Shown here: positions 1 through 11,726 of the stretch, in pieces
Layout: the number at the start of each line of letters is the position of its first letter
Numbering within the stretch: the first letter of the stretch is position 1
NCBI RefSeq assembly: GCF_030272615.1
Contig: NC_081408.1
Location: 619,566,476 to 619,630,475, forward strand
From: Cryptomeria japonica
Lineage: Eukaryota > Streptophyta > Pinopsida > Cupressales > Cupressaceae
Reading direction: 5' to 3'
Length of the DNA stretch: 64,000 nt
Program-made: the position numbers and the translations under genes
The notes under the pieces: model-generated
Told to the model about the DNA's origin: nothing
Seen by the model: only the letters and a program-made list of their open reading frames with translations
The model's database searches: none

Positions 1-1348
1 TGTATTGTCGTTTATTGGCTATGATGGGTGATGGCCACATGTTTGTTCCCTAAGTCTTTTTGGCATTTTCTTTGGTCCATTGGATTATAAATATCATTGT
101 GTTACTATCTGGGTCATTTTCAGTGAGTTTGGTGGTCTTACCGATTTATTAGACTTGGTCATAAACTTGTATCCACGTTTTGTGCATTTGGGTCTTATTC
201 GTTGAGTTGCTTAGCAAAAGTGCTAAATCTATGAATGTGTTATTTCTAGCTTCATATGTGTTTTTTTGGATTTAATGTGATGTTCTTATTTGTGAAATTA
301 TCATGGTTATGTGTATATGCACTATTGTGCCTTGCAAGTGCATTGCTTCCATGATTGAAGGTGCTAAAGTATTCGTCGAATGTGCTAGTTTGTTCCTCAA
401 AAGTGATGTGTTGTAGTTCATATGCATTGTTCTATGAGGTATAAGTGTTGTCAAAATGGTTATATATGCTAAATCACTATGTGAAAACATTGTCCAGTTT
501 AGTAAAATCTTTACTCTGTAGAGTAGAAGCACTATTCTTCTTATTTTGGATTTATGTCTCAATTTTAGACTTCTCAGTCAGATTCTTAGGTTTTTTAGTT
601 TGACCTTTTATCTGTCCAGAGGTTGTGCTTGTGCCTCCTAAGTTGTCTTTGGTGATCTAGAGCAGAGTTATGGCTTATGTTTATTATTTGCATCATTATG
701 TTTTATGTAAGAGGAGAAACACCTTGCTGCAATATTTGGGCTCTTTGATATATATTTGTCATTTGTGATGTTATGAGAACTATGTTGTACATGTGGCTAT
801 GATATAGGGTTGCCATCCATTTATGATAATTTATGTGATTGAAATCTTGGTTATCTGGATTATGCTTTGTGAGTCCTTTTGTTCTTGCATACATGATGTT
901 ACCCTAAGGCCTAGGAGCATGTTTAGGGAGAGTGGACTTCCATGAGTATGCCAAGATCATGAGGAATGGACTACTTGGATTCCTAGTGGTAGGAGTTGGG
1001 TCTAGATCTTTGGATAGGTCATTGGAGGTTTATTATTGTTAATCAAGTGATAACATAATAATTGATCCTAGATAGGTTGGGTAAAAGTACTCATCTTAAT
1101 AAGATAATCATTGATGTTGTTGTGCCCCTCTCATGGCTTGGATATCTTGTATAGACTTAGGATGAGGTACAAGAAGATCTAGTAATTGGATAAACCAAAC
1201 TCCCTTGATTTTCTCAAAGTTTGAGACGGTTCCGTATGCATATCATAGATGCCCGGACTAAGTTCTAGGATATCCTTTAATGGTGATAGCATGTGATGAC
1301 ACTCTTCCCTACATGTGTATCCTAGTTCCTTATGCCTTATTTTTGGAT
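1..1348. other. Unclassified AT-rich flank, possible Gypsy-A LTR or leader
   Basis: No convincing coding region is seen on either strand; the open frames here are short and resemble nothing I recognise. If LINE-A (to its right) and Copia-1 are removed, this stretch joins 6266-6982 and 27216-27607 and leads straight into the Gypsy-A gag. That makes it plausible that it is the left LTR or untranslated leader of Gypsy-A, but no second LTR copy lies in the window to prove it. Confidence 0.3.
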
Positions 1349-1365
1349 AGCCTTTGGATGTTTTT
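1349..1365. repeat. LINE-A target-site duplication, left copy
   Basis: The 17 bases tagcctttggatgtttt match 6249-6265 (tagccattggatgtttt) with one mismatch. They lie exactly at the two ends of LINE-A, as expected for target-primed reverse transcription. Confidence 0.85.
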
Positions 1366-1531
1366 GATTAATGAAAAAGCAGGTTTTGAAGGGGCCCTGA
1401 AACCCTTTACAAGCAAGACTTAAATAGCAAAGCCACAAGAAACAGAGAAGAACAGAACCAAAAAGAAAAAGCCAACAGAAAACCAAAGAAAACCCACAAA
1501 AGCCCCGAAAAGCCAGTAGGTCATCCAAGAA

Positions 1532-3241
1532 TCAAATTTTTTCCAGGGCTTTAGCCAGGGTGTTGCTAATTTCTTGCATCTCTTTGGTGTTGTCTTTGAA
1601 GTCGGGTGGATCCTTAGTAGCAGCAGCCACAACTTTCTTGATACTGGCCCTGTTTCTCTTCGCAGTCCCGCCCGCCGAGGTAGCGTCACCACTTCCAGTC
1701 TGGATGGTCTCCTCCTCTAGGTCAAGATCCACAACTGGTTTAGGAGTATGGTCAGAGACCTTGGCGATGTCCTCTAGGTTTTTGGTGACAACAGAGAGGA
1801 TACTTGGGATAACTCCCATCAGATTTTTCATCACTTCTTTTCCCTCTTCCAGTGATTTTACTTTGTTCTCCATTTCCTACTTCTAATTAATATGCTCTTT
1901 GTTTTCATCCTCCCTCTTTTTATCCGAATTTATCCCTTTCTTTTCTAGGTTTTTCAGGGTTTCGTAGGTCCGTCTGTCGAAATCCATTCTGGCCTCCGAG
2001 CGCTTCTTGAGATTATCTAGGATGAGCCCCTCACCAGCACTTTCCTTGTCCTTGCTATCCCTGTCCTCAGTCAGGTTCTTCTCAGAGTCTTTGTTTATTT
2101 CCTTCCCAGAATTAACTTTGGTTTCCTCATTATCCTTGGGAGCCGTTTCTTCCATCAGATGGCTATTGTCCTTACCAGGGTGATCGCTTGGAATAGGGCT
2201 ATCTTGACTAGGCTCAAAATTTCCATTTTCTTCCTCATTGCCCAACTCCTCTTCTTTCCAGCTATCTTCATCATTAGATTCATCTATCTCCATACCACTT
2301 CTTTCCTTGATAATGTCCTTTATTTCCAACCTGGGGGCACTTTTCCTTTTCTTGCTGGATGACGCCTTCTCCTTGCTAGTTTCTCCCTCTTCCATCTTTC
2401 TCTTACTCGGGGAAGCGGAAATCCACTTATTTTCTTGCAGAGCGAGGGTTTTTCAATGCTCATAGATGAGTAGTAGGAGCCCACAATGGAGAATTGGGCT
2501 AGAAGGGTTAGTCCTGTGTTTGTTGAGGGACCTGGAAAGGGACTGAAAAAGGTAGTAGGGCAGAGACACCTTTTTGTCATGTCTGAAATGGTTTAAGAGC
2601 ATGAAGTGGTATGTGTGGGCCTTGGAGAAATGACCTTCAACCGTGATATACTCCATGATTGCGTTCAGGACCCAGCCCCACAACTTCTTGATGTTTGCAG
2701 CTTCGTAGTAGCCCCCGGTAGCCTTGCCTATTTTAGCCTGCTCTTTCTCTTTCCGTGGGAATAGGTTAACCACATTGTTGGAGACCTTGAGGTCTCAAAA
2801 GAAGTTAAGCCCAGTCATAGTTGAAATAAGCCCAGCATCCAGCTTAAATTTAACTCCATAAAGTTTAAAAGAGCCATTAGACTAATTTTCAGAAATCTTG
2901 GAAACGACTAAGTTAACCCTACCTTTTTCATAGTCATCGAGCTTTTCCATGAAGTTGGTAAGAGAGCCCTTCTCTAGTTTCTCCTAGACTTTTGGCATTG
3001 CTTTCCAGGTCGACGTGTTGTCAAGTTCTTCGCGTCTTAGGTCTCCTCCCATTTTCAGTTGTGGGCTATCTACTCTATTTCTCTGCAAATTGAGACCTTC
3101 TTTCCTGATGCTGCTCAAGTTTTTGCACTGAGTAACCCACAAAACATGCGGCAATTTATTGGAGATAGTAGGAGATCTATCGCAATGCCAGGTGATGATG
3201 GCCTTTCCAGCAAGGCGTAAATGATGCTTTTTACTTGTCAT
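1532..3241 (-). pseudogene. LINE-A ORF3, unknown protein downstream of RNase H
   Basis: About 569 codons in one minus-strand frame with six internal stops (four TAG, two TGA) and no frameshift. The ATG at 3241 overlaps the ORF2 stop by 11 bases (ATGACAAGTAA), so ORF3 starts inside the end of ORF2 in another frame. Residues 1-85 are basic and unrecognised. A globular domain follows with GSFKLYGVKFKLDAG and YHFMLLNHFRHDKKV; it reminds me of domains in plant mobile-element ORFs, but I cannot name a family with certainty. An acidic, Lys/Glu-rich linker (about 2395-1883) and a helical C-terminus come next. LINE-B carries a homologous protein in the same place. Function unknown; a nucleic-acid-binding or assembly role is only a guess. 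Confidence 0.75.
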
Positions 3242-6200
3242 GATTTAATTGTCCTTCTCTTCCCGTATAACGGTCCTTTTTGAGGATCTCTTTAATATTT
3301 AAATTGAGATCATCCTCGTGCCAAATCATTTGAGAGTCAGAGATAACTCCAGTATTTGCTAAACAGTTAGCAACACTGTTTTGCTCTCTGAAGGCATTTT
3401 GTATAATAATTTTTTTGAAACTGGCGATGATCTCTCTAGCTTTCATGATGATATTCTCAATAGACCAAGAAGGCTCCAATTCCCCCTTTAAGCACTTAAT
3501 AATATTAAGTGAATCCCCCTCAAGCCATATTTTATCATAATTAAGATTTTTGGCTATAATTAAGGTATTCAAGGTAGTAGAGGCTTCAGCAAAATGGCTA
3601 GTTTGATTCCCCAAAGGACCAGCCACCATCTTAAGACAACTTCCAGCAAAATTCCTGACAATGCCCCCATATTCAGCTTTACCTGGATTCCCTTTAGAAG
3701 CCCCATCGAAGTCAGCCTTAATCCATCCCTACGGGGGAAAACACCAGACAAGACCTTCTCTGCCTTTCTCCTTGCTACTAGTAGTAGTAGAAAGGTTCCA
3801 CCTGTCTTCGAAATCATCTTTAGCAGCAAGTCCCTAATCAGTACAATAGAGACATTCAAAAATACTCCTAAAGATTTTATTAGCAACCACTTCAGGAATA
3901 GCCCTTTTATCTCTGAAAATCCTATTGTTGCGCTCTTTCCATATATTCCAAATAACAATCGGCAGAGTAAGTCTCCAGGTCTCCACAATTGTAGGATTAG
4001 AGTTAGGACAATGCCATTGAAGCTAGGTCTCACCAAGAGTGTTTGGGAAGACCCAGCTTAGGTTCCACCTGGAAAGGATGATTTTCCAGATATCCTGGCT
4101 AAAAGAGCATTGATTGAGAATATGGCAAGCAGTCTCTTCTTCCCTGCAACAAAGAGAACACCTATTAGGAAAAATAATGCCTCTTTTATGAAGATTATCT
4201 AGGGTTAATAGCTTATTTTGGATGAAAATCCAAAAGAAGATGTTGACTTTGGGAACTAATTTCTTATTCCAAACTTTAGCCTAGATGGGAATATCTTCCA
4301 TTGGGACATTGTGAATAGCCACAACAGAGGAAACATAGTATTTCCCATCCAGAGTTTCCCCCCATATCATTATGTCATCTTTGTTGTCTCTAGGGATTTT
4401 AGCAGAGAGAGCAATCTAAAGGAACTTGAGATCTAGACATTGTTGGCTAAAGTCAATCCAGTCCCTATTTCTCCAGTAATCTCTTACCATTTCACCATAC
4501 CTGCCTTTGAAACTGTCTTTCCAATCTTTGAGGATAGGAATTTCCTCTAGAGGTTTATCCAGGATCCATCTATCTTCCCAAAATCTTATTTTCCTTCCAT
4601 CCCCAAGGTTCCAGGTTCTACCAGCAGCAGCCCAACATTTAGCAGATTGCACGACATTCCAAATGGCAGATCCATCAACATAGAAAGAGTTGTCAAAGAA
4701 TTCTTCCTCAGAAGGTTGCATATAGAGATATTTGTTTTTCCAAATAGAGTTCCATTCTCTTTCCTCACCTTTGAATCTCCATATTTGCTTGGCAAATTAA
4801 GCTTTATTCATAGAACCAATGTTCCTTAAGCCCAGCCCACTTGAGGCCTTAGGGGAACAAATGTTATTCCAAGCAATAAGGGGAATTCTGTTTTTAACTT
4901 CCGCACCTGACCAAAGGAAATTTTTTTGGATTCTTTCAATAGCTTCTGCAAACTTTGAGGGGATTTTGAACAAGCTAAGAGCATACACAAGAAGATTTTG
5001 GAGAGTGGCTTTGAGCATAGTGACTTTACTAGCTTGACTAAGGATAGCCCCTTTCCAGCCAACAAGTTTCAAGTTAAGTCTGTCTATTAACTTATTCCAG
5101 AAGGAATCCTCGGGCTTGAGACATAGAGGAAGCCCCAAATAGGTAGAAGGAAACTCAGATATGTTGCAGCCAAGAATCCTACCAATCCTTAATTGCCTTT
5201 GGGCCGGGGTGTTGATGAAAAACAGAGAGCTTTTATCCCAGTTGATTTTTTGACCAGAGGCAGATTCATAGGTATTCAGAATAATCTTCATATTTTTGGC
5301 TTCCAAGATGGTGGCTTCCCCCATGGTGATAGAGTCATCAACAAATTGTTCATGGGAGCAGACAACATTGGATGAAGAAGGTTTCAGACCCTTAAGATTA
5401 CCTTCTTCCACATTTTTAAGGATGAATCTACCCAGGCATTCAACAAGAATGGTGAACAGGATAGGGGAGATGGGGTCTCCCTGTCTGAGACCTCTAGAGA
5501 TTTTGAAGAAACTAGACGGGGAGCCATTAACAATAATAGTAGAGGAGGAAGTTTCCATGAGTTGAGAATAGAGTTGGATAACTTTGTCACCAAAACCAAA
5601 CGATTTCATGATCCTAAGGAGAAACTGGCGGTTCACTCTATCAAAAGCTTTAGCCATGTCTAACTTAAGGAAGAATCCGTGGTTATTTGCCACTTTCAGG
5701 GAGTGGATATTTTCATGAATAGAGATAATAGAGTCCAAAATCTATCTTTCGGGGACAAAGCTATTCTGTTGGACAGAGATAATCCTTGGGAGAACATCCA
5801 GCAATCTAGAAGTCAAAACCTTGGAAAGGATCTTGTAGACAAAGTTACACAAACTGATGGGTCTAAACTTGTTAAGAGATTCAGCTCCAGGGATCTTTGA
5901 GATTAGGACAATGAAGGTGGCGTTCAGTTCCTTAAGAATTCTTCTAAAGCCAAAGAATTCCTTAACACCATTGCATATGTCAGCCTCCACAATGGGCCAA
6001 AAGTTTTGGAAGAAAAACATGGGGAAGCCATCCAAACCAGGGGATTTATCACCCTAAAAGGAGAACACCACCTTTCTGATTTCTGGATTAGAAGGAATAT
6101 GGGATAAGAGGCGATTGTCAGCTTCCGATAGGATAGAAGGGATAGCTTGTAAAAGGGTATTTTGCTTGCTGTAATCTAGGTTATCCACTTCCCCCAACAA

Positions 6201-6248
6201 GGTACTGAAATGCTCAAGAGCTTCCTTCTTGATGTCGCAATCCTTTGT
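3231..6248 (-). pseudogene. LINE-A ORF2: reverse transcriptase, zinc-binding region and RNase H
   Basis: One minus-strand frame runs from the truncated 5' end to the stop at 3231-3233 with no frameshift that I can see, but with in-frame stops at 6054, 5742, 4797, 4416, 4281, 4023, 3834 and 3729. The RT begins around GDKSPGLDGF; KLDMAKAFDRV and RQGDPISPILF are clear, and the catalytic box reads QFVDD where QFADD is usual. A C-rich zf-RVT region (NRCSLCREEETACHILNQC) follows near 4130. The RNase H shows DFDGASKGNPG, an AEA glutamate and EGDS, so the D-E-D catalytic residues are kept. The apurinic endonuclease that should precede the RT is absent. In life it would copy the LINE RNA at a nicked target. 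Confidence 0.9.
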
Positions 6249-6265
6249 TAGCCATTGGATGTTTT
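6249..6265. repeat. LINE-A target-site duplication, right copy
   Basis: Partner of 1349-1365, 16 of 17 bases identical. It marks the 5' junction of LINE-A. Confidence 0.85.
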
Positions 6266-6982
6266 AAGGTATTGGACTTAGCCTTTTGATGTGATTCGGC
6301 TTATTGTTATGAATTGTCTTTTAGTTGTGGTGTTGTATTATTGAGGTCTCTTTAGTTGTTAGGTGTTAGCCTAGGTCCAGAGTGTGTGTGGGACCTTGTG
6401 TCATCTCCTAGAATGGGGGGTGGTTCCTATGGTTCCACATGGCTGGGTGGTTTGATGTCTTCTTCCATTGGGATTCTCTTCATTTGTTTCTCTTGTGCAT
6501 GGATGTGGATTATTATCACTTTGACTTATGGATGCATATTTGTACTAGATTCATGTATATGATTCATATGGTAAATGTATTTGTAGGATTCATGATGCAA
6601 TTGTATTTTTAATTGAGAGCTATGCTCCTTGATGTAAAATGGTTGGCGTATATGTAATAGTAGAAAAGGTATTAGGCCATGATCATAATATTTGTAAGAG
6701 AATGTAATGTTATAGTTATTGTTGTATTTTGGATGTTGCTCATTAGCATAAATAATGTAATTGGATCTATTGATGTGCATTTCTATTATGGATAGGAAAA
6801 AGGAATAATGATAATAAATAATAGATTGGGTTTTAGGAACATTTGAATTGGTGCACATAAAATAAACTTAAGAGGGGTGTTAATGATATTTACATTATTA
6901 ATGAATGGAATCGTGATGGATAGATTAGTGAAGTATCTTATGTATGCATGAAAAGAGAAATGTTAGTTGAGTTAGAATACAT
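6266..6982. other. Unclassified flank between LINE-A and Copia-1
   Basis: AT-rich sequence without a credible ORF. It continues the DNA interrupted by LINE-A and is cut by the Copia-1 LTR at 6983. It may be part of the Gypsy-A LTR or leader; I see no diagnostic motif. Confidence 0.3.
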
Positions 6983-8721
6983 TGTTGGACATAATGGATC
7001 ATTGAAAGGGGGGTGAATAAATGATTTAACACTTTTTTCTTCAAATAGGGATATACCAGTACTCTATGAAACAACTAGAGTGTTGACCGGTAAACCAAAC
7101 TATGAAAACTAAGTTTGTGAAAGGATTTTCTATATCATGAAAATAACTCATACACAAGAATGCATCACATAACAACAGATATATGAAGAAAACCCAATAT
7201 GGGAAAAACCTCGGTGAGAATAGTTGTTGGAGATCTTCTGATCCAATCCACCCTAACAATATAACTGATCTGATTACAATTTTAGGGAACCAACCCAAGG
7301 AGCACCAACCCCTTATTTATGAGCACCAACTCAAAGGAGAACCAATCCCTAAAAAATTTATAGGCTACAACCTAAAGGAGCTACAACCCCTGCACTAAGC
7401 ACCTACTTAGTGAAAAAAATTTCAAGATTCAAATACAAAAATAAATTCCCTATTGCAAATGAAGTTTTGCAACCCTTCAATACTCTTCTCTATCGGTTTC
7501 AATCTTACCGGTCTATCAAATCTTAACACACACTGCAATACTTTCTTTGTGCTTGTCCTTACTCTTTTGAAACTTCTCTTCCTCTATTTGCTAGATTCAC
7601 TTCACACCTGCTCACTCTTTCCAGGTTCTGTTTCTATCAGTTTGTTCTCTGTCAGTTCACACACCTTACCAGTTTCTCCTTCTACACACAGTTACTTAAG
7701 ATCTCTTGTTTTTTCATTTAAATAATCTTTTTTATCTCTATTTCATTCACAAGCATAATCAAAAATCATTTGGAAGCAACCGTCTCATAGATTTAGACTT
7801 GTATATTTAAAAACAAGTTTTCCCGCCAAAAATAAAGTCAAACTTTAGGAGGTTAGGGTTTCTTTCCTGCGACCAAATCTGTATCAAATCTAATTTGATC
7901 TATCTTGGATCGCTCACCTACTTTGGGGAGATGCATCTATACATGTTTTTATTCATCCATTGCATATTTTCTAAAAATAGTAAAATTTACCCTTCTTTAC
8001 GGCCTTGATCTTTGTCGACCTCATTTCATCTAGCTGGTTTCTAACAAAAGGTCAATCTGCAATCAAATTTTGTACCCTGATCACCCTACCAACAACTACC
8101 TGATCATTCTCTATCGTCCATTCTTCCTCGAGCTGCAACAGTCAGATAATATCCCGTGATTTCTAGATTTATCAGTTAATGACCACCAACTGCATGGACA
8201 ACCATGTCGATGAACATTTTTTCAACTTCTACATGTTTGCCACCTTAGCTCCCCATGGCACACATAGACATACTTCAGCTCACCGAAAAAGAGTCGGTTC
8301 AACCGTAAACATCCCTATCAGTACAAACCCTTCTACTGGTACAAACCTTTACCGGTATGCCTAATACACATGACAACCACTGTTATCGACATTACATCAT
8401 ACTGATAGTTCATCTTGCCTTTTGGTATGTCTTCATGCCATTCATTCAATTCAACTCATCGGGTGTTGTTGTGATTCATCTAACATTCTACCTCTTCATC
8501 ACAAACAACCAACCAACCATCATACCAGTTTAAGCCTTACCGGTTAATACTCAGGCGTGCCAACTCACTCTTGCATCTCACCTCATACCGAAGATATCAT
8601 TTGTAAACACATAATCGTAATTCTCTTCTTTATTTTGGTTCAATATTCTTCATATCGAGTTGATACACACTACCAGTAGCCTACAATACTAGTTGACAAC
8701 AATGACAACTCAATTCCAACA
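6983..8721 (-). repeat. Copia-1 3' LTR
   Basis: 1739 bp; on the minus strand it starts TGTTGGAATTG and ends in GTCCAACA. It aligns end to end with 25477-27215. Near its 3' end (minus strand) it has the C-rich box CACCCCCCTTTCA and a GGTTTTTCCC...GGGTTTTC motif that recurs in most LTRs of this window. Confidence 0.9.
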
Positions 8722-8735
8722 ATATCCCCCTTTGG
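8722..8735 (-). promoter_or_regulatory. Copia-1 polypurine tract
   Basis: On the minus strand the sequence CCAAAGGGGGATAT lies directly before the 3' LTR, where plus-strand DNA synthesis is primed in LTR retrotransposons. Confidence 0.75.
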
Positions 8736-8952
8736 CATTGATGTCAACACTTTCTATTCTGGTTTCTCTCTCCCTTGGACAACAATAGTATAGGGAGCCT
8801 TAGTCTAATAATAAACATGTTCTAACCATAATCTCTTCCTTGTCTTCAACTAATAGGATACGTTATCCCCCTATGTCCATGCTTCATGATTCAAGAGTCA
8901 TAAGATAGTAATAATTGTTGACTCCCCCTAAGCCATACATCTCCCTACACAT

Positions 8953-9365
8953 TTAAGTGTCGCTAGATGGTGGGACAACTCCCATATTTTGTCTCAAGTA
9001 CTCAAATGGGTCCAAAGGCAGTGACTTGGTAAATATGTCACCAATCTTCTTATCAGTTGGAGCATATTCTACTATGCCCTCCTTGTCTGCTACCTTCTCC
9101 TTCAAGAAGTGATACTTGATTGCAATGTGTTTTGTTCTTAAGTACATTACTGGATTCTTGGATATGTTGATTGCACTTGAGTTATCACACCAGATAGGAA
9201 TAGGTTCCAGTATCTCCACCTATACATCCTTCAGTGTTTGCTTCATCCATAATACCTATGAACAACATGTAGTAGCTATTATATAATCTGCCTCAGGGGT
9301 AGATAATGACACTAAATCTTGCTTCTTGCTATGCCATGATACTAATGGGTCTCCTAAGTAGAAGG
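8953..9365 (-). pseudogene. Copia-1 RNase H, C-terminal part
   Basis: It begins at the Copia-2 insertion point with FYLGDPLVSW and contains STPEADY, the DNSSAINISKNP box and RTKHIAIKYHFLKEKV, ending PPSSDT-stop. These are standard landmarks of the copia RNase H C-terminus. The matching N-terminal part is at 20912-21088, about 11.5 kb away. Two internal stops occur before 9219. Confidence 0.85.
9361..9365. repeat. Copia-2 target-site duplication, left copy
   Basis: gaagg, against aaagg at 20912-20916 (4 of 5). Removing Copia-2 and one copy restores the Copia-1 reading GAFYLGD across the joint, which confirms the boundaries. Confidence 0.75.
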
Positions 9366-10262
9366 TGATAATATGATGAAACTATAAGGATCCGATCAAC
9401 TACTGAGAGAGGGGATGAATCAGTAGATATAAAATAAACTAAACTTTGACCAAACAAACTTTCAACTTAGAATCCAATCACTAAACTAACCGGTTTAGTC
9501 ACTGTATCCAAAACTGCAACTGCACTATCACACTTTACTAGTTGACCAAAACATCAAAGATACAATGCAACAGACTTGAAACTAAATACCATTTAACCAA
9601 AACATTAAACCACTTCACTAATATCAGTAATAGCTCATTTCATATCATTTTCAGTTATCTAAACATATCTAAGTGGATTTACCAGTTAATCACATCAACC
9701 ATATCAAAACACATCCACAAAATCATTCACCACTTGACACAATGATTTTTCACGTGGAAACCCAAATGGGAAAAACCACGGTGGGGATGAATACCCACAA
9801 GTATTTTGAACTCTTCTGAAGTTTGCCCTGTTAGGAGCCAAGCCTTGTTAGAAGCTTATACAATAATGTCCTGTTAAGAACAAATCCAGTTAAAGACCAC
9901 TCAGTTAAGGGATTGACTACAATACCTTGTTAAAGGTAATACCCTGTTAAAGGTAACCTTGGTAGAGGATTTCAAATCCAAGCTAATGGATCAGCTGGTT
10001 AGAGGATTTAAACAAGAATCTTGTTAAATCTTACCCAGTTAGGGGATTTAACTATTGTAATAGTTAGAGAACAACATGTTCTTTATTGATCTAGTAATAA
10101 CACTACCTTTCTTAATCGGATCCTTTTATACTCCTATCTGCCTTCACCACATTTTGCAGATACTCTTTCTGGTTCGACAACAATCACTCATCCACACTTA
10201 ACCAAATTGCCAACACAATTACAAACAACTCATCGACCTTAAGTACAAATACAATAAGTCGG

Positions 10263-10281
10263 TAACACAACACAAAACCTA
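10263..10281. repeat. LINE-B target-site duplication, left copy
   Basis: taacacaacacaaaaccta, identical over all 19 bases to 11727-11745. It marks the 5' junction of LINE-B. Confidence 0.95.
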
Positions 10282-11726
10282 TGGATATCACTTTGTCCTC
10301 TTAAATCATTTTAGGCATAATGATAAGGTGAATTTCCCTTACTTCTTGCTTTGTTCTATGAATGCGTCCCTAAAAGCATATAAAGAAAATCCTCGGGGTG
10401 ACATTGCAATGCACCAGGGACTTATGGTCCTCATTTATGATCATTTAAAGGCCAGTAAAATCAACCGAATGCAGCTCTCTATGGATTTGGAAGAAGAAAT
10501 ATCTGATTCTAATTTCTCAGAGGAGGAGGATTCAGATAATGATTCCTCAACTGATAATGAGGAAAGCTCTGACGACTCAGAGTATGAGAGGAGCAAGAAG
10601 AGGAAATCAAGACCCTCTTCTTCTAAGAGCAAAAAACCCCAAAGCAAACCCTTGATTAGTATTTCTTTGGAAGAAGAGGACTTTGATTTCCCTGAGGAGA
10701 AGAAGAACCCTAAGGGAGTGCTAAAGGAAAAAAGTAAGAACCAAGCCCAACCTAGGAAGAAGCAAAAGAAAATAGAGGAGACTGGTAAAGATCCGGAGGA
10801 GACAGGCAAGGAATTGGAAGAGGATAAGCAAACAAGAACCCAGGAAGCTGAACAAAGTCTGGAGATGGAGACTATGGAGGAGACCCTCAGGGCCGCCGAC
10901 ACTATTTCTACCCTCCATAGTGCTAAAGATGAACAGATAACCCCTGGTAAAGTTACTCCTTCTCCTAGTCCTCACCTCGAGGCCTTGAAGGGTTTTGTGA
11001 AAACCATTGAATGGCTTATTGATGGGAATAAGAATACTGCGGATGAATACAAAAAACTCTGCAATAGAGTCATGATCCTGGAGACCATTAACATTGGAGA
11101 GGGGAACACTATGGCCGATTATATCAAAGATCTGAAGAACACAATTGCCAAAGCGGAAGACATCAAAGATGCCTTTAATCCCCAGTTTGAGAAAATTGAA
11201 AAGGAGATACAGGATAGAAAAACCCTGGAGGAAACTATTGAAAAAACGCTCTCGGATATAGTTGCCAAAGTGGACAAGAAAGAGGAGTGCCTCAAGAACA
11301 TTGCAGAGTAAAGTCTCAGCATTCTGAAAATCTTAGCCAACAACATCCATACCCTCATCAGCAAGCTTGATGATGAAAAGGAAACCCAGGAAATTGACCT
11401 GGATGCAGAAGGAACTGGGGAAGCCCAAGGTCCCAGAACCCGCACCCATGGAAAGAAAAAGGAAAAGAAAGTGAATAAGGACCTAGAGGAGATAAAAGTA
11501 GTTGGGGCGACCTATGATGAGCTGGTGACTAAGGCAGAGGATTTGCTGAAGAAAATTACTATGTAGTGTCTCCTTGGGTCCTTTGCTGTTTTTTGTTATT
11601 TAGCTATTTTTTCTGTTCGCTGGTTTTTTGACCAGTCGCTTTGTATGTGGACTCTATTTTCTTAGCTTTCTATTTAACTATGTTGGAATGGTTTCAGGTC
11701 CTCAAAACCTATTTTTCAATTAATCA
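10282..11726 (+). mobile_element. LINE-B, short 5'-truncated LINE carrying only ORF3
   Basis: 1445 bp between a perfect 19-bp duplication, inserted in the Copia-2 3' LTR. It starts inside ORF3 (the frame is open to the very first codon after the junction) and ends with a T-rich 3' UTR and the sequence ttttcaattaatca, like the LINE-A 3' end. There is no RT, so it was copied by a LINE machinery supplied elsewhere and truncated during insertion. The perfect duplication and the low number of stops mark it as one of the younger insertions here. Confidence 0.92.
10283..11566 (+). pseudogene. LINE-B ORF3, 5'-truncated, one internal stop
   Basis: The frame opens at the 5' junction (GYHFVLLNHFRHNDKVNFPY) and matches the LINE-A ORF3 domain TYHFMLLNHFRHDKKVSLPY. 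The match goes on through HQGLMVLIYDH (LINE-A HCGLLLLIYEH). An acidic Ser/Asp/Glu stretch, a basic KKRKS patch and a long Lys/Glu-rich helical region with coiled-coil character follow. A TAA at 11309-11311 interrupts it, and the same frame continues to TAG at 11564-11566, where the C-terminus again resembles LINE-A. No methionine start is expected, because the N-terminal half was lost by 5' truncation. Function unknown. Confidence 0.85.

Larger units (their letters stand above)
1366..6248 (-). mobile_element. LINE-A, 5'-truncated plant LINE with ORF2 and a downstream ORF3
   Basis: A non-LTR retrotransposon read on the minus strand. The order from its 5' side is RT, zf-RVT-type zinc-binding region, RNase H, then a third ORF and a short 3' UTR ending in a cattaatcaaaa tail next to the duplication. 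The 5' end (near 6248) falls just before the RT core, so the endonuclease and ORF1 are missing, which is typical 5' truncation. The last 60 or so bases resemble the 3' end of LINE-B (gtttcagg...ccc(t)tcaaaacct...attaatca), so both belong to one family or close relatives. A 17-bp duplication brackets it. It is inserted in unclassified DNA that may be Gypsy-A LTR/leader. Confidence 0.9.

Noticed and set aside
2159-2465. Plus-strand hydrophobic open frames opposite LINE-A ORF3
   Set aside because: Antisense reading of the acidic linker; hydrophobicity is the expected complement of Glu/Asp/Lys codons.
7183-7398. Short open frame in the Copia-1 LTR
   Set aside because: Lies in an LTR, has no motif and is not kept open in the sister LTR.
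10441-10975. Minus-strand Ser/Leu-rich open frames opposite LINE-B
   Set aside because: They are antisense shadows of the Glu/Lys/Ser-rich ORF3 and have no motifs of their own.
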